From: Elephas maximus indicus
Lineage: Eukaryota; Chordata; Mammalia; Proboscidea; Elephantidae
Length of the DNA stretch: 64,000 bases
Assembly (NCBI RefSeq): GCF_024166365.1
Contig: NC_064846.1
Location: 33,625,866-33,689,865, forward strand
Direction: 5' to 3'
Positions 1-12,460 of the stretch are shown piece by piece; position 1 is the stretch's first letter, and each line of letters opens with the position of its first letter. A program made the position numbers and the translations under genes. The notes under the pieces are model-generated. The model had not been told where the DNA came from and did no database searches. It saw nothing but the letters and a program-made list of their open reading frames with translations.

Positions 1-66
1 CCTGGTCGAGGAGCTTCCTCAGGTCGAGGAGCTTCCTCAGGTCGAGGAGCTTCCTCAGGTCGAGGA
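1..66. repeat. 18-bp minisatellite, about 3.5 units
   Basis: The unit GGTCGAGGAGCTTCCTCA repeats head to tail from position 4 and runs into the unique LTR sequence at about 66. The sister LTR at 41,697-41,715 has one copy of the equivalent sequence, so the array is a local expansion. More units may lie outside the window. Confidence 0.9.
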
Positions 67-377
67 CCTGTGGTCCAAAGGATGCATTCTGCTCCCAGTG
101 TTGCTCTCTTGGTGGTGTGAGGTCCCCAACTCTCTGCTTGCTTCTCTTTCCTTTATCTCTTAAGAGGTAAAAGGTGGTGCAGGCCACACCCCAGGGAAAC
201 TCCCTTTACATTGGATCAGGGAGGTGACCTGAGTGAAGGTGGTGTTGCAATCCCACCCTAGTCCTCTTAACATAAAATTACAATCACTAAATGTAGGACT
301 ACCACACAATACTGAGAATCATGGCCTAAGCAAATTGATACACACATTTTTTGGGGGACATAATTCAATCCATGACA
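1..377 (-). mobile_element. MaLR/ERVL-type LTR, truncated by window edge
   Basis: Read on the minus strand this begins TGTCATGGATTGAATT and continues with the same sequence as the LTRs at 41,123-42,037 and 27,101-27,494. The shared TG start, the overall layout and the family resemblance to MLT/MST LTRs support an ERVL-MaLR long terminal repeat. No internal retroviral sequence is visible. The copy is cut by the window start and contains an expanded 18-bp tandem repeat (1-66) not seen in the sister copies. Family assignment is by memory, not by search. Confidence 0.65.
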
Positions 378-378
378 A

Positions 379-2637
379 GTACAATTAAAAAAAACTCTCA
401 ACAACAACAACAATAAAGAAAAAGGCCCTGGATCCGACAAGTTCACTGGAGAATTCTACCAAACATTCAGAGAACAGCTCACACCAGTACTACTCAAAGT
501 GTTTCAGATCATTGGAAAGAAAGGGATACTCCCAAATTCATTCTATGAAGGCAGTAAACCCTGATATCAAAACCAGGCAAAGACACCACCGAAAAAGGAA
601 AAAGAAATTACAGAACAATATCTCTCATGAATATAGATGCAGAAATTCTCAACAAAATTGTAGCCAATAGAATTCAGCAGCACATCAAAAAAATAATACA
701 CCATGACCAAGTGGGATTCATACTAGGTTTATAAGGATGGTTCAACATTAGAAAACCAATCAATATAATCCACCACATAAATAGAACAAAAGTACCATAG
801 GATCATCTCAATCAATGAAGAAAAGGCATTTTATAAAGTCCAACACTCATTCCTGAAAAAAATATCTCAATAAAGTAGGAATAGAAGGGAAATTTCTCAA
901 CATAACAAAAGGCACATTTACAAAGCCAACAGCCAACATCATTTTCAGTGGAGAGAGGCTGAAAGCATTCCCCTTGAGAACAGGACCGAGACAAGGATAT
1001 CTTTTATTATCATGCCTATTTAACACTGTGCTGGAAGTCCTAGCTAGAGCAATAAGGCAAGAAAAAGAAATCCAAGTTTGGAAGGAAGTAAAACTCCTCT
1101 TTGTAGATGATATGGTACTGTACATAGTCTGGAACTAATAGAAAGATTCAGCAGAGTAGCATGATACAGGAAAACATACAAAAATCAGTTGGATTCCTAT
1201 ACACCAACAAAGAGAACTTCGAAAAGAAAATCAGGAAAAGAATATGATTTATAAAAGCCCACAAAAAGATAAAATACATAGGAATAAATCTAACCAGGGA
1301 CGTAGAAGTCCTATACAAAGAAAATTATAAAACACTATTACAAGAAACCAAAACACAAAAACAAAAACAAAACCTGTTGCCTTCGAGTTGATTCTGACTC
1401 ATAACGACCCTAAAGGACAGAGTAGAACTGCCCCACAGGGTTTCCAAGGAGCACCTGGTGGATTTGAACTGCCAACCTTTTAGTTATGAGCAGTAACTCT
1501 TAACCACTATGCCACCAGGGTTTTCAAGAAACCAAAAGAGACCTACATAAATGGAAAAGCATACAATGCTCACGATTATGAAGGCTCAGCATCCTGAAAA
1601 TATCAATTTTACCCAAAGTGATATACAGATATAATGCAATTCCTATCCAAATACCAAGAGCATTTTTTAATGAGATGGAAAAACTAATCACCAGCTTTAT
1701 ACGGAAAGGAAAAAGGCCCCAGGTAAACAAAACATTATTGAAAAAAAGAACAAAGTAGGAGGCCTCACACTACCTGACCTCAGAACCTACTACAGAGCTA
1801 AGGTAGTCAAAACTGCCTGGTACTGGTACAAGGACAGACACATAGACCAATGGAACAGAATCAAGAACCCAGATGTAAATCCAACCACCTATGGCTAGTA
1901 GATCTTTGACAAAGGACCAAAGTTCATTAAATAGGGGAAAAGACAGTCTCTTTAACAAATTGTGCTCACTGAAAACTGGATGTCCAGCTGTAAAAAAATG
2001 AAACGGGACCCATGCCTCACACCATACAGAAAAACTAACTCAAAATGGATCAAAGACCTAAATATGAAGCCAAAACAATAAACATCATGAAAGAAACAAT
2101 AGGGACAATGCCAGGGGAATTAATACACGGCATAAATAGTATACAAATCACAACTAACAATGCACAAACAGCCGAAGAGAAACTAGATAACTGGTAGCTC
2201 CTAAAAATCAAACACTTAATGCTCATCAAAAGACTTCATCAAAAGAGTGAAAAGAGAACCAACAGACTGGGAAAAAAAAATTGGCTTCGACATATCCAAT
2301 AAGGGTCTAATCTCTAAAATCTAGAAGATAGTGCAACACCTCAGCAAAAAAAAAAAAAGGCAAATAAACCTATTAAAAAATGGACAAAGGATATCAACAG
2401 ACCCTTCACCAAAGAGGACATTCAGGCGGCTAACAGACAAATGAGGAAATGCTTACAATCATTAGTCATTAGAGAAATGCAATTTAAAACTAGAATGAGA
2501 TACCATCTCACCCCGCCATTACTGGCAAGAATAAAAAAAAACATAAAATAACAAATAATGAAGAGGTTGTAGGGAGATTCAAACTCTTATGCGCTGCTGG
2601 TGGGGATGTAAAATGGTACGACCACTATGGAAAACAA
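379..2637 (+). mobile_element. L1 ORF2 remnant, 5' part of a split element
   Basis: This is a 5'-truncated plus-strand L1 that begins inside ORF2, just before the reverse transcriptase domain, and continues towards the C-terminal region. The catalytic box normally reading FADD is encoded at 1,100-1,111 as FVDD, and many stops and frameshifts break the frame, so it is a dead copy. It is interrupted by an AfroSINE (1,354-1,524) and cut at 2,637 by a full-length RTE. The L1 resumes at 6,556 with exactly the missing continuation. The left edge is approximate because it lies in a (CAA)-rich stretch. Confidence 0.9.
1354..1524 (-). mobile_element. AfroSINE inserted in L1, with TSD
   Basis: A near full-length tRNA-derived SINE in antisense: tail (AACCTGTTGCC..GAGTTGATT) at left, head (CCACCAGGG) at right. 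It is flanked by a perfect 13-bp target-site duplication, CAAGAAACCAAAA, at 1,341-1,353 and 1,525-1,537. Removing the SINE and one repeat restores a continuous L1 sequence. Confidence 0.93.
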
Positions 2638-5600
2638 CAAGTTGTTGTTAGGTGCCGTCGAATCGGGTTCCTACTCCGAGCAACCCTCTGAACAACTGAA
2701 CGAAACACTGCCTGGTCCTGTGCCATCCTCACAATGGTTGTTATGCTTGAGCCCATTGTTGCAGCCGCTATGGCAATTCACCTCGTTGAGGGTCTTTCTC
2801 TTCTTCGCTGATCCTCTACTTTACCAAGCACGGTGTCCTTCTCTAGGGACTGATCCCTCCTGATAACATGTCCAAAATATGTGACACGTAGTCTAGTCAT
2901 CTTTGCTTCTAAGGAGCATTCTGGCTGTACTTCTTTCAAGACAGATTTGTTCGTTCTTTTGGAAGTCCAGCACCACAATTCCAAGGCTTCAACTCTTCTT
3001 TGGTCTTCCTTATTCATTGCCCACCTTTCACATACATATAAGGAGACTGAAAACACCATGGCTTGGGTCAGGTGCACCTTAGTCCTTAAGGTGACGTTGT
3101 TGCTTTTCAACACTTTAAAGAGGTCTTCAGCAGCGGATTTGCCCAATGCAATGTGTCTTTTGATTTCTTGACTGCTGCTTCCATGGCTGTTGATTGTGGA
3201 TCCAAGTAAAATGAAATCCTTGACAACTTCAATCTTTTCTCCGTTTATCATGATGTTGCTTATTCGTCCAGTTGTGAGGATTTTCATTTTCTTTATGTTG
3301 AGGTATAATCCACACTGAAGGCTGTGTGGTCTTTGATCCTCATCTGCAAGTGCTTCAAGTCCTCTTCACTTTCAGCTAGGAAGGTTGTGTCATCTGCTTA
3401 ATACAGGTTGCTAATAAGCCTTCCTTCACTCTCGATGCCCTGTCCTCCTTCATATAGTCCAGCTTCTCAGAATATTTGCTCAGCATACAGATTAAATAAA
3501 TATGGTAAAGCACAAAGCCCTGATGCATGCCTTTCCTGATTTTAAACCACCCAGTATCCCCATGTTCTGTTTTAATGACTGCCTCCTGGTTTATGTACAA
3601 GTTCCCCCTAAGCACAATTAAGTGTTCTGGGATTCCCATTCTTCACAACGTTATCCATTATTTATTGTGTTCCACACAGTCGAATGCCTTTGCATAGTCA
3701 ATAAAACACAGGTAAACATCTTTCTGGTATTCTTTGCTTTCAGCCAGCATTCATCTGACATCAGCAATGATATCCCTGATTCCACGTCCTCTTCTGAATA
3801 CAGCTTGAATTTCTGGCAGTTCCTTGTTGATATACTGCTTCAGCCGCTTTTGAATGATCTTGAGCAAAATTTTACTTGCATGTGATATTTTTATTCTTTT
3901 TTGTGATATTAGTGACATTGTTTGATAATTTCTGCATTTGGTTGGATCACCTTTTTTTGGCATAGGTAAAAATAGGGATCTCTTTGTGTTGGCTGGTCAG
4001 TTAGCTGTCTTCCAAATTTCTTGGCATAGATTAGTGCTGCATCTGTTTGTTGAAACATCTCAACTGGTATTCCATCAATTCCTGAAGCCTTGTTTTTAGC
4101 CAGTGCCTTCAGTGTAGCTTGGACTTCCTTCAGTACCATCGGTTCCTGATCATATGCTACCTCCTGAAATGCTTGAACATCAACCAATTCCTTTTGGTAT
4201 AGTGACTCTGTGCATTCCTTCCATCTTCTTTTGATGTTTCCTGCATTGTTTAATATTTTCTCTGTAGAATCCTTCAGTGTTGCAACTTGAAGCTTGAATT
4301 TTTTCTTCAGATCTTTCAGCTTGAGAAATGCAGAGTGTGTTCTTCCCCTTTGGTTTTCTACCTCCAGCTCTTTGCACATGTCATTATAATACTTTGTCTT
4401 CTCAAGCCGCCCTTTGACTTAATCAATTCTTCCTTTGGCTTTAGTTACTTGTCGTTCAAGAGCAAATTTCAGAGTTTTTTCTGGCATCCATTTTGGTTTT
4501 CTTTCTTTCCTGTCTTTTTTTTTTATTAACTTTTATTGAGCTTCAAGTGAACGTTTACAAATCAAGTCAGACTGTCACATATAAGTTTATATACACCTTA
4601 CTCCATATTCCCACTTGCTCTCCCCCTAATGAGTCAGCCCTTCCAGTCTCTCCTTTCGTGACAATTTTGCCAGCTTCCAACTCCCTCTATCCTCCCATCC
4701 CCCCTCCAGACAGGAGATGCCAACACAGTTTCAAGTGTCCACCTGATATCATTAGCTCACTCTTCATCAGCATCTCTCTCCTACCCACTGTCCAGTCCCT
4801 TTCATGTCTGATGAGTTGTCTTCGGGGATGGTTCCTGTCCTGTGCCAACAGAAGGTTTGGGGACCATGACTGCAGGGATTCCTCTAGTCACAGTCAGACC
4901 ATTAAGTATGGTCTTTTTATGAGAATTTGGGGTCTGCATCTCACTGATCTCCTGCTCCCTCAGGGGTTCTCTGTTGTGCTCCCTGTCAGGGCAGTCATTG
5001 ATTGTGGCCGGGCACCAACTAGTTCTTCTGGTCTCAGGATGATGAAGGTCTCTGGTTCATGTGGCCCTTTCTGTCTCTTGGGCTCTTAGTTGTCGTGTGA
5101 CCTTGGTGTTCTTCATTCTCCTTTGCTCCAGGTGGGTTGAGACCAATTGATGCATCTTAGATGGCCGCTTGTTAGCATTTAAGATCCCAGACGCCACATT
5201 TCAAAGTGGGATGCAGAATGTTTTCATAATAGAATTATTTTGCCAATTGACTACTTTCCTGTCTTTTTAATGACATCTTGCTTTCTTCATGTATGATGTC
5301 CTTCCACAACTTGTCTGGTCTTTGGTCATTAGTGTTCAATGAGTGAAATCTATTCTTGAGATGGCCTCTAAATTCAGGTGGGATATATTCAAGGTCATAT
5401 TTTGGCTCTTGTCAACTTGTTCTAATTTTCTCCAGTTTCAACTTGAACTTGCATATGAGCAATTGATGGTCTGCTCTGCAATCAGCCCCTGGCCTGCTTC
5501 TACCTGATGATATTGAGCTTCTCTATTGTCTCTTTCCATAGGTGTAGTCGATTTGATTCCTGTGTATTCCATCTGGTGAGGTCCACATGTACAGTCACTG

Positions 5601-6555
5601 TTTGTTTGGTGAAAAAAGGTATTTGCAATGAAGAAGTCACTGGTCTTGCAAAATTCTATCATGCCATCTCAGTCACCGTTTCTATCACCAAGGCCATATT
5701 TTCCAACTACCAATCCTTCTTTGTTTCCAACTTTCACATCCCAATCACCCATAATTATCAATGCATCCTGATTACATGTCTGATCAATTTCAGGCTGCAT
5801 AAGTTGGTAAAAATCTTCAATTTCTTCATCTTTGTCCTTAGTGGTTGGCGTGTAAATTTGAATAATAGTCGTATTAACTGGTCATCCTTGTAGGCCTATG
5901 GATATTATCCTATAGCTGACAGCATTGTACTTCAGGATAGATCTTGAAATGTTCTTTTTGATGATGAATGTGACGCCATTCCTCTTCAACTTGTTGTTCC
6001 TGGCATAGTAGACCGTATGATTGTTGAATTCAAAATGGCCAAAACCAGTCCATTTCAGCTCACTAATGCCTAGGATATCAATGCTCATGTGTTCCATTTC
6101 ATTTTTGATGATTTCCCATTTTCCTAGATTCATATTTTCTACATTCCACATTCCAATTATTAATGGATGTTTGAGGCTGTTTCTTTTCATTTTGAGTTAT
6201 GTCACATCAGCAAATGAAGGTCCCGAAAGCTTGACTCCATCCACATCATTAAGGTCGACTCTACTTTGAGGAGGCAGCTCTTCCCCAGTCATCTTTTAAG
6301 TGCCTTCCAACCTGAAGGACTCATCTTCCAGCACTATATCAGACAATGTTCCACTGCTATTCATTAGGTTTTCTCTGCCTAATTCTTTTCAGAAATAGAC
6401 CACTGAATCCTTCTTCCTAGTCTGTCTTAGTCTGGAAGTTCAGCTGAAACCTATTCCCTGGTGACCCTGCTGGTATCTGAACACCAGTGGCATAGCTTCC
6501 AGCATCATAGCAACATGCAAGCCCCCACAGTACGACAAACTGACAGATGCATGTG
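2638..6555 (-). mobile_element. Full-length RTE/BovB-type LINE (copy A)
   Basis: An antisense RTE LINE. In sense order it has the 5' end near 6,548, an AP-like endonuclease region (about 6,190-5,440), a linker, and a reverse transcriptase region (about 4,380-2,780). It ends in CGACGGCACCTAACAACAAC at 2,638-2,660. Both ends agree with the copy at 44,038-47,270. A 9-bp direct repeat GGAAAACAA flanks it (2,629-2,637 and 6,556-6,564) and the host L1 resumes on each side. After subtracting the nested L1 3' end (4,520-5,253) the element is about 3.17 kb, matching the other full copy. The frame is broken by stops and indels, so it is inactive. Confidence 0.93.
4520..5253 (-). mobile_element. L1 3'-UTR fragment nested in RTE copy A
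   Basis: A 5'-truncated antisense L1 3' end with a poly(T) start, followed by the same 3'-UTR type as 56,186-57,188. A perfect 15-bp direct repeat CTTTCCTGTCTTTTT at 4,505-4,519 and 5,254-5,268 brackets it, and RTE sequence continues on both sides. The 198-codon open frame over 4,493-5,089 is an antisense 3'-UTR artefact. This is the third and youngest layer of the stack. Confidence 0.93.
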
Positions 6556-7918
6556 GGAAAACAATATGGTGTTTCCTTAGAAAGCTAGAAATAGAAATAC
6601 CGTATGACCCAGCAATCCCACTCCTAGACATATATCCTAAAGAAATAACAGCCATCACGTGAATAGACATATGTACACTCATGTTCATTGCAACATTATT
6701 CACAACAGCAAAAAGATGGTTAGGTTATTGCCCATCAATAGATGAATGGATAAACAAACTATAATACATACACACAATGGAATACTATGCAACTATAAAG
6801 AACAATGATAAATCCATGAAACATCTCACAATGTGGATGAATCTGGAGGGCATTACGCTGAGTGAAATAAGTCAATCACAAAAGGACAAATATTGTATGA
6901 GACCACTATTATAAAAACCCAAGAAAAGGTTTACACACAGAAAAAAACTATCTTTGATGGTTACCACGGAGGGGAATATTTGGGAGGGAAAATCACTAAC
7001 TAGATAGCAGACAAGTGTTAACTTTTGTGAAAGGAAAGATAACACACAATATAGGGAAAGTCAGCACAACTTGACCAAGGCAAAGCATAGAAGCTTCCTA
7101 GACACATCCAAACACCTTGAGGAACCAAGTTTTTAGGGCTGAGGACTGGGAACCATAGTCTTGGGGGCCATCTAGGTCAGCTGGCATAAGAGTTCATAGG
7201 AAAATGTTCTACATCCTACTCTGGTGAGGAGTGCCTGGGGTCTTAAAAGCTTGGAAGCAGCCATGTAAAATATATCTATTGGTCCCATCACGTCCAAAGC
7301 AAAGGAGAATGAAGAAATCCAAAGACAGAAGGAAAATATCAGTCCAACGGACTAATGAACCAATGAACCACAGCCTCCACCAGCCTGAGTCCAGAAGAAC
7401 TAGATGGTGCCCAGCTACCACCACTGACTGTTCTGACAGGGATCACAATAGAGCTCCAGACAGAGTAGGAGAAAAATGTAGAACAAAATTCAAATTCACC
7501 ATAAAAACCAGACTTACTGGTCTGACAGAGACTAGAGTAACCCTTGAGACTATGGCTCCTGGACATCCCACTAACTCAGAGCTGAAGGCACTCCCTAAGT
7601 CCACCTTTTAGCCAAAGGCTAGACAGGCCTATAAAGCAAAAAATAGCACACTTGAAGAATGTGTTTCTTAGTTCAATCAAGTATACGAGATCAAATGGGC
7701 AACATCTGCCCCAAAGCAAAGACAAGAAGGCAAAAAGGGACAGGATACCTGGAAGAATGGACATGGAAAACCCCGGGGTGTAAAGGCAAAGGGGGAGAGT
7801 GCTGACATATTATGGGTATTGCAACCAATGTTACAAAACAATTCGTGTATAGATTTTTGAATGAGAAGCTAATTTGCACTGTAAATTTTCATCTAAAACA
7901 CAGTAAAATAAAAAAAAT
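6556..7918 (+). mobile_element. L1 ORF2 C-terminus and 3'-UTR, continuation of split element
   Basis: This resumes the L1 cut at 2,637. The ORF2 C-terminal coding region runs to about 7,000. A long 3'-UTR follows, ending in an AATAAA signal (7,907-7,912) and an A-rich tail. The 3'-UTR is the same type as the inverted pieces at 54,640-55,413 and 35,701-35,908, and differs from the type at 4,520-5,253 and 56,186-57,188. Open frames in 7,209-7,879 are UTR artefacts. Confidence 0.88.
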
Positions 7919-9086
7919 CTGAACTAAAACAACAACAACAACAAAGTGCCCTTTGTTATCTTTATCCAAACTTGACTCAGGACTCTCATAAACCAAATGA
8001 AATCAAAGAAAGAACTTCAAAAGTCATAATGTATTATAAACTGAGTATTCACACTTGTTGCATTTAATTCACTAATTTCGAATTGATGCTTCTGCTTGCT
8101 GCTTATAAGGTGGATTGTCAAGGGTTCAAGATGGCACCTTCCACCCAAATGTACACCTTCAGTCACAAAGGGCATGCTTGACTTAGCGCAGACTCAACCC
8201 TAGTACCAGGTAATCAACCCTAAACATTATCGATGGGGATCAAAAGGGCAAAAATGTGGTCTGTGCATTATAGAGTGAATCAGAAGGTAGCTGACCTAGG
8301 GGAGAATTGCTGAGAATATTGCCAGAATTTTAAGAATACACTGATTTTTAAATATTAAGATTCTGATGCCATATGATTCAAAACTCATCAATGATCTCTT
8401 CTAAAAAAGTTTACCTTCTCAGCTTGCTGATTCCTGTTCTATTTAATCTTAGAGAAACAACCTTAGAGTTATTGTTCCGTCTCCTCCTTTGCCCCTCACA
8501 TCTAATCAGGTGGCACGATGCAGAGGAAAGAGGGGATCTGGGGGTAAAATGGAACTAGGTTCACATCCTGCCTCTGCTTCTTACTAGCTCATTTTCCTCA
8601 ACAGTAAAATAATATGTTGTTGGTATGCAAACAATGTTAGTTTCCCAGTTCGTTTTTCATCTTCCTCTCTCACAATGTCTTTCACATTTCTCTCCACTCC
8701 TAGCATCACTGTTCATCAACGCATTCACACAATACTGAAATAAGTTCTTATATCAATGATTTTTTTTAAACCTTTTTACTGCCCCAACATGACTGAGGGA
8801 TATGGCACATTCTTTCCAGATAAGTGATTCCCTACTGCAGTGATTAGCATCCAGAGATGTATGGGGGAAAGCAATTTATCAGAATCAAAGAGAACTCTAT
8901 TTTGAAAACAAACAAAAATCAAATAAACAAAAGACAAGCCCCCAAGAGATTTTGATTAATTCCTGTTTGCAGCTGCCTGTATCTCACATTGAGAATCACC
9001 ATAAGCTTTTCCTAACTCTGAGACCATCAACGGTTCAGTCCTATATAACATATAGGACTAACATATAACAACAGCTAAGAATAGTT
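7919..9086. other. No gene; old repeat relics
   Basis: Starts with a short (CAA)n run (7,928-7,945). A weak plus-strand MIR core lies around 8,533-8,620 (TTACTAGCT then CTCAACAGTAAAAT). A possible MER5-like DNA transposon remnant spans about 8,838-9,003 (ends resembling ATTGAGAATCACC). I recognise nothing else. Confidence 0.4.
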
Positions 9087-9155
9087 GGGAAACTCTGGTG
9101 GCGTAGTGGTTAAGAGTTTGGCTGCTAATCAAAAGCTCAGCAGTTTGGATCCACC
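9087..9155 (+). mobile_element. AfroSINE 5' half
   Basis: The tRNA-like head (CTCTGGTGGCGTAGTGGTTAAG) and a degraded B box (CAGTTTGGATCC) are present and the rest is missing. This is a 3'-deleted fragment. Confidence 0.75.
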
Positions 9156-9234
9156 GTTGACACTCATATAGGACTTTATAATATTAAAACCCTTTTATAG
9201 CTGTGTTCTCATTTAATTCCCCAGTAAAAACATG

Positions 9235-9345
9235 CTGTTATTTTTATCCCCATTCCACAGATGAGGAAATGGGCTCAGAAGAGTAAGGTAACTTGACACA
9301 AAGCTCACATAGCCAGCATATGCACAGTAGAATTCACCCAGGTCA
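9235..9345 (-). mobile_element. MIR fragment
   Basis: CCCCATTCCACAGATGAGGAAATGGGCTC and the following TAACTTG...CATAGCCAG pattern is the reverse complement of the MIR core region. Confidence 0.7.
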
Positions 9346-9384
9346 GTTTGACCACGAAAGACATAGCCCTGAATCCTGGTGGTG

Positions 9385-11700
9385 GTGTTGTTGTTAGGTG
9401 TTGCTGAGCCAGTTCCCAGTCATAGTGTACAACGGAATTAAACACTGACTGGTCCTGTGCCATCCTCACAATCATTGTAAAGCTTAAGCCCATTGTTGCA
9501 GCCACTGTGTCAATCCATCTCATTGAGGGCCTTCCTCTTTTTTGCTGATCCTCTACCAAGCATGCCGTCCTTCTGCAGGGACTGATCCCTCCTGATAACG
9601 TGTTCAAAGTATGTGAGACATAGTCTGTCCATTCTTGCTTCTAAGGAGCATTCTGGCTGTACTTCTTCCTAGACAGATTTGTTCGTTCTTTTCACAGTCC
9701 ATTATATATTCAATATTCTTCACCAACAACATAATTCAAAGGCACCAATTCTTCTTCGGTCTTCCTTATTCATTGTCGAGCTTTCATATGTATATGAGGC
9801 AATTGAAAACGTCATGGCTTGGGTCAGAGACACCATAGTCTTCAAGGTGACATCTTTGCTTTTCAACGCTTTAAAAAGGTATTTCGCAGCAGATTCGCCT
9901 AATGCAATATGTCGTTCAATTTCTTGACTGCTGCTTCCATGGCTGTTGATTGTGGATCCAAGTAAAACAAAATCCTTGACAACCTCGATCTTTTCTCCAT
10001 TTATCATGATGTTGCTTATTGGTCCAGTTGTGTGGATTTTCGTTTTATGTTGAGGTGTAATCCATACTGAAGTCTTTGTTCTTCATCAGTAAGTGCTTCA
10101 AGTCCTCTTCAGTTTCAGCAAGAAAGGTTGTGTCATCTGCATAACGCAGGTTGCTAATGAGTCTTCCTCCAATCTTGATGCCCTGTCCTTCAACTTCTTG
10201 GACTATTTGCTCAGCATACAGATTGAATAGGTAGGGTGAAAGGATACAACCCTGATGCACACCTTTCCTGACTTTAAACCACTCAGTATCCCCTTGTTCT
10301 GTTCGAACAACTGCCTCTTGATCTATGTACAGGTTCCTCGTGAGCACAATTAAGTGTTCTGGAATTCCCATTCTCTGCAATGTTATCTATAATTTGTTAT
10401 GATCCACCCAGTAGAATGCCTTTCCATAGCCAATAAAACACAGGTAAACATCTTTCTGGTATTCTTTGTTTTCAGCCAGGGTTCATCTGATATCAGCATC
10501 TTCTTTTGATGCTTCCTGTGTCATTTAATATTTTCCCTGTGGAATCCTTCAATATTGCAACTCGAGGTCTGAATTTTTTCTTCAGTTCTTTGAGCTTGAA
10601 AAATGCCAAGCACGTTCTTCCCTTTTGGTTTTCTAACTCCAGATCTTTCCACGTGTTATTATAATAGTTTATTTCATCTTCTCGAGCTGCCTTTTGAAAT
10701 CTTCTGTTCAGTTCTTTTACTTTATCATTTCTTCTGTTTAGCTACACTACATTCAAGAGCAATTTTTAGTCTCTTCTGACATCTACTTTGGTCTTTCTTC
10801 CTTTCTTGTCTTTTTAATGACCTCTTGCTTTCTTCATATATGATGTCCTTGCACAACTCATCTGGTCTTCAGTCATTAGTTTTTAATGCGTCAAATCTAT
10901 TCTTGAGATGGTCTCTAAATTCACGTGGGCTATAATCAAGGTTGTACTTTGGCTCTCACAGACTTGTTCTAATTTTCTTCAGTTCCAACCTGAACTTTCA
11001 TATGAGCAATTGATGCTCTGTTCCACAGTCGGCCCCTGGCCTTCTTCTGATTGATGACATTGAGCTTTTCCATCATTTCTTTCCACAGCTGTAGTCGATT
11101 TGACTCTTGTATATTCCATCTGGCGAGGTCCACGTGTATAGTCACCATTTATGTTGTTGAAAAAAGGCATTTGCAATGAAGAAGTCGCTGGTCTTGCAAA
11201 ATTCTATCATGTGATCTCTGTCATTGTTTTTATCACCAAGGCCATATTTTCCAAACACTGATTCTGCTTCTGTGTTTCCAACTTTTGCATTCCAAGCACC
11301 AGTAATTATCAATGCATCCTGATTGCATGTTCAATCAATTTCAGACTGCAGAATTTGGTAACAATCTTCAGTTTCTTCATCTTTGGCCTTAGTGTTTGAA
11401 GCATAAATTTGAATAATAGTCATATTAACTGGTTTTCCTTGTAGGTATAGGGATATTATCCTATCATGTACAGCGTTGTACTTCAGGATAGATCTTGAAA
11501 TGTTCTTTTTGACGATGAATGCAACACCATTCCTCTTTAAGTTGTCACTCCCACCATAGTAGGCCATATGATTGTCCAACTCAAAATGGCCAATACCAGT
11601 CCATTTCAGCTCACTAATGCCTGGGATTTCGATGCTTATGCATTGCATTTCATTTTTAACAATTTCCAATTTTCCTAGATTCATACTTTGTATGTTCCTG
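9385..11700 (-). mobile_element. RTE LINE copy B, 5'-truncated and internally deleted
   Basis: An antisense RTE with its GTTGTTGTTAGGTG 3' tail at left, extending up to the start of the endonuclease region. Sequence found in other copies between the reverse transcriptase N-terminus and the linker is missing at about 10,498, where ATCTGATATCAGC joins directly to TCTTCTTTTGATGC. A weak direct repeat TCCTGGTG/TCCTGGTA at about 9,374 and 11,696 may be the TSD. Coding frames are broken throughout. Confidence 0.88.
10045..10380 (-). pseudogene. RTE reverse transcriptase fragment with intact YADD box
   Basis: A 111-residue open frame from the palm region of the copy B reverse transcriptase. The conserved HQGCILSPYLF segment lies at residues 42-52 and the catalytic YADD box at residues 80-83. 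The finger and thumb parts are lost to the deletion and to frameshifts, so no working enzyme is encoded. This is the only copy in the window in which I can read an intact YADD. Confidence 0.85.
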
Positions 11701-11889
11701 GTAGCTTCTGGCAATCTCTGATTCCCAAATCTTGCCTACTTCTCTAGTCTTTGGCTACTGGGCTTACTGGCTTGATTCATGCCTTTCATTAACACGTTTG
11801 ATTCTCAGATCTCATTGGTTGATTTGTGGCTGTGACCTGACATGGGTCCAGTTTTATTCAGGACCCTGTGTTATGCCAGAGCCCCACAA
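11701..11889. other. No gene recognised
   Basis: Short non-repetitive-looking stretch between RTE copy B and an L2 relic. A 68-codon frame overlaps it without recognisable similarity. Confidence 0.4.
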
Positions 11890-12460
11890 GTCCTGTGTCA
11901 AACTATTCTTTGCTTCTCTCCTCTTCCATCACTTATAATCCCACATCCTTCAAGGACTAGCTTAGATTCATAGTCATGGAAAAGCCTTCTCTAACTATTT
12001 CAGCTCAGTTTTTCCACCTTCTCTGACTCCTCTAAACATTTATTTTTTGTACTGCGTAAGTGAGCATTTTATTATAAAATGATTTTTCCAGTAATTGTTT
12101 CATGAGAATCCCTTATCTACTTACTAGATTATAGAGTCTTTGTTGGCACAAACTGTATCTTATACATTAGTGTATTCCTCATAATGTCTGACACAGTTGC
12201 CATAGAGTTGATTCTGACTTATGATGACCCCATGTGTTTTGGAGTAGAACTGTACTCCACAGGGTTTTCAATGGCTGTGGCCTTTTAGAAGCAGATTGCC
12301 AGGTCTTTCTTCTGAGATGGCCCTGAGTGGATTTGAACCCCAAACCTTTTGGTTAGTAGCTGAGCACTTAACTATTTGAGCCGCTCGGGGCAGGGCTTCT
12401 GTGGACACAGTGCTAGATGTTCATAAATAGATATTCAGAGCCCCAAGGCATCCGGAAACT
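11890..12460 (+). mobile_element. L2 LINE 3' region, split by an AfroSINE
   Basis: The pyrimidine-rich L2-like segment ends in the family's typical 3' pattern (GAGTCTTTGTTGGCACAAACTG..GTCTGACACAG). It resumes after the SINE with TGCTAGATGTTCATAAATAGAT. A second short L2-like end follows at about 12,480-12,570. These are old, diverged copies. Confidence 0.55.
12197..12403 (-). mobile_element. AfroSINE, long variant
   Basis: Antisense SINE with tail (GCCATAGAGTTGATTCTGAC) at left and head at right, including the middle segment GAAGCAGATTGCCAGGTCTTTC found in the longer copies. A short direct repeat GACACAG (12,190-12,196 and 12,404-12,410) interrupts an L2 relic. It is diverged, so older than the copies at 37,448 or 38,319. 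Confidence 0.82.

Noticed and set aside
1..66. CRISPR-like array
   Set aside because: Direct 18-bp repeats have no spacers, and the host is a mammal. It is a minisatellite in an LTR.
4493..5089. 198-codon plus-strand frame with hydrophobic stretches
   Set aside because: Lies antisense to an L1 3'-UTR nested in an RTE. The homologous UTR at 56,186-57,188 does not keep the frame.
7231..7611. 126-codon plus-strand frame
   Set aside because: L1 3'-UTR sequence. The inverted copy at 54,640-55,413 does not preserve it.
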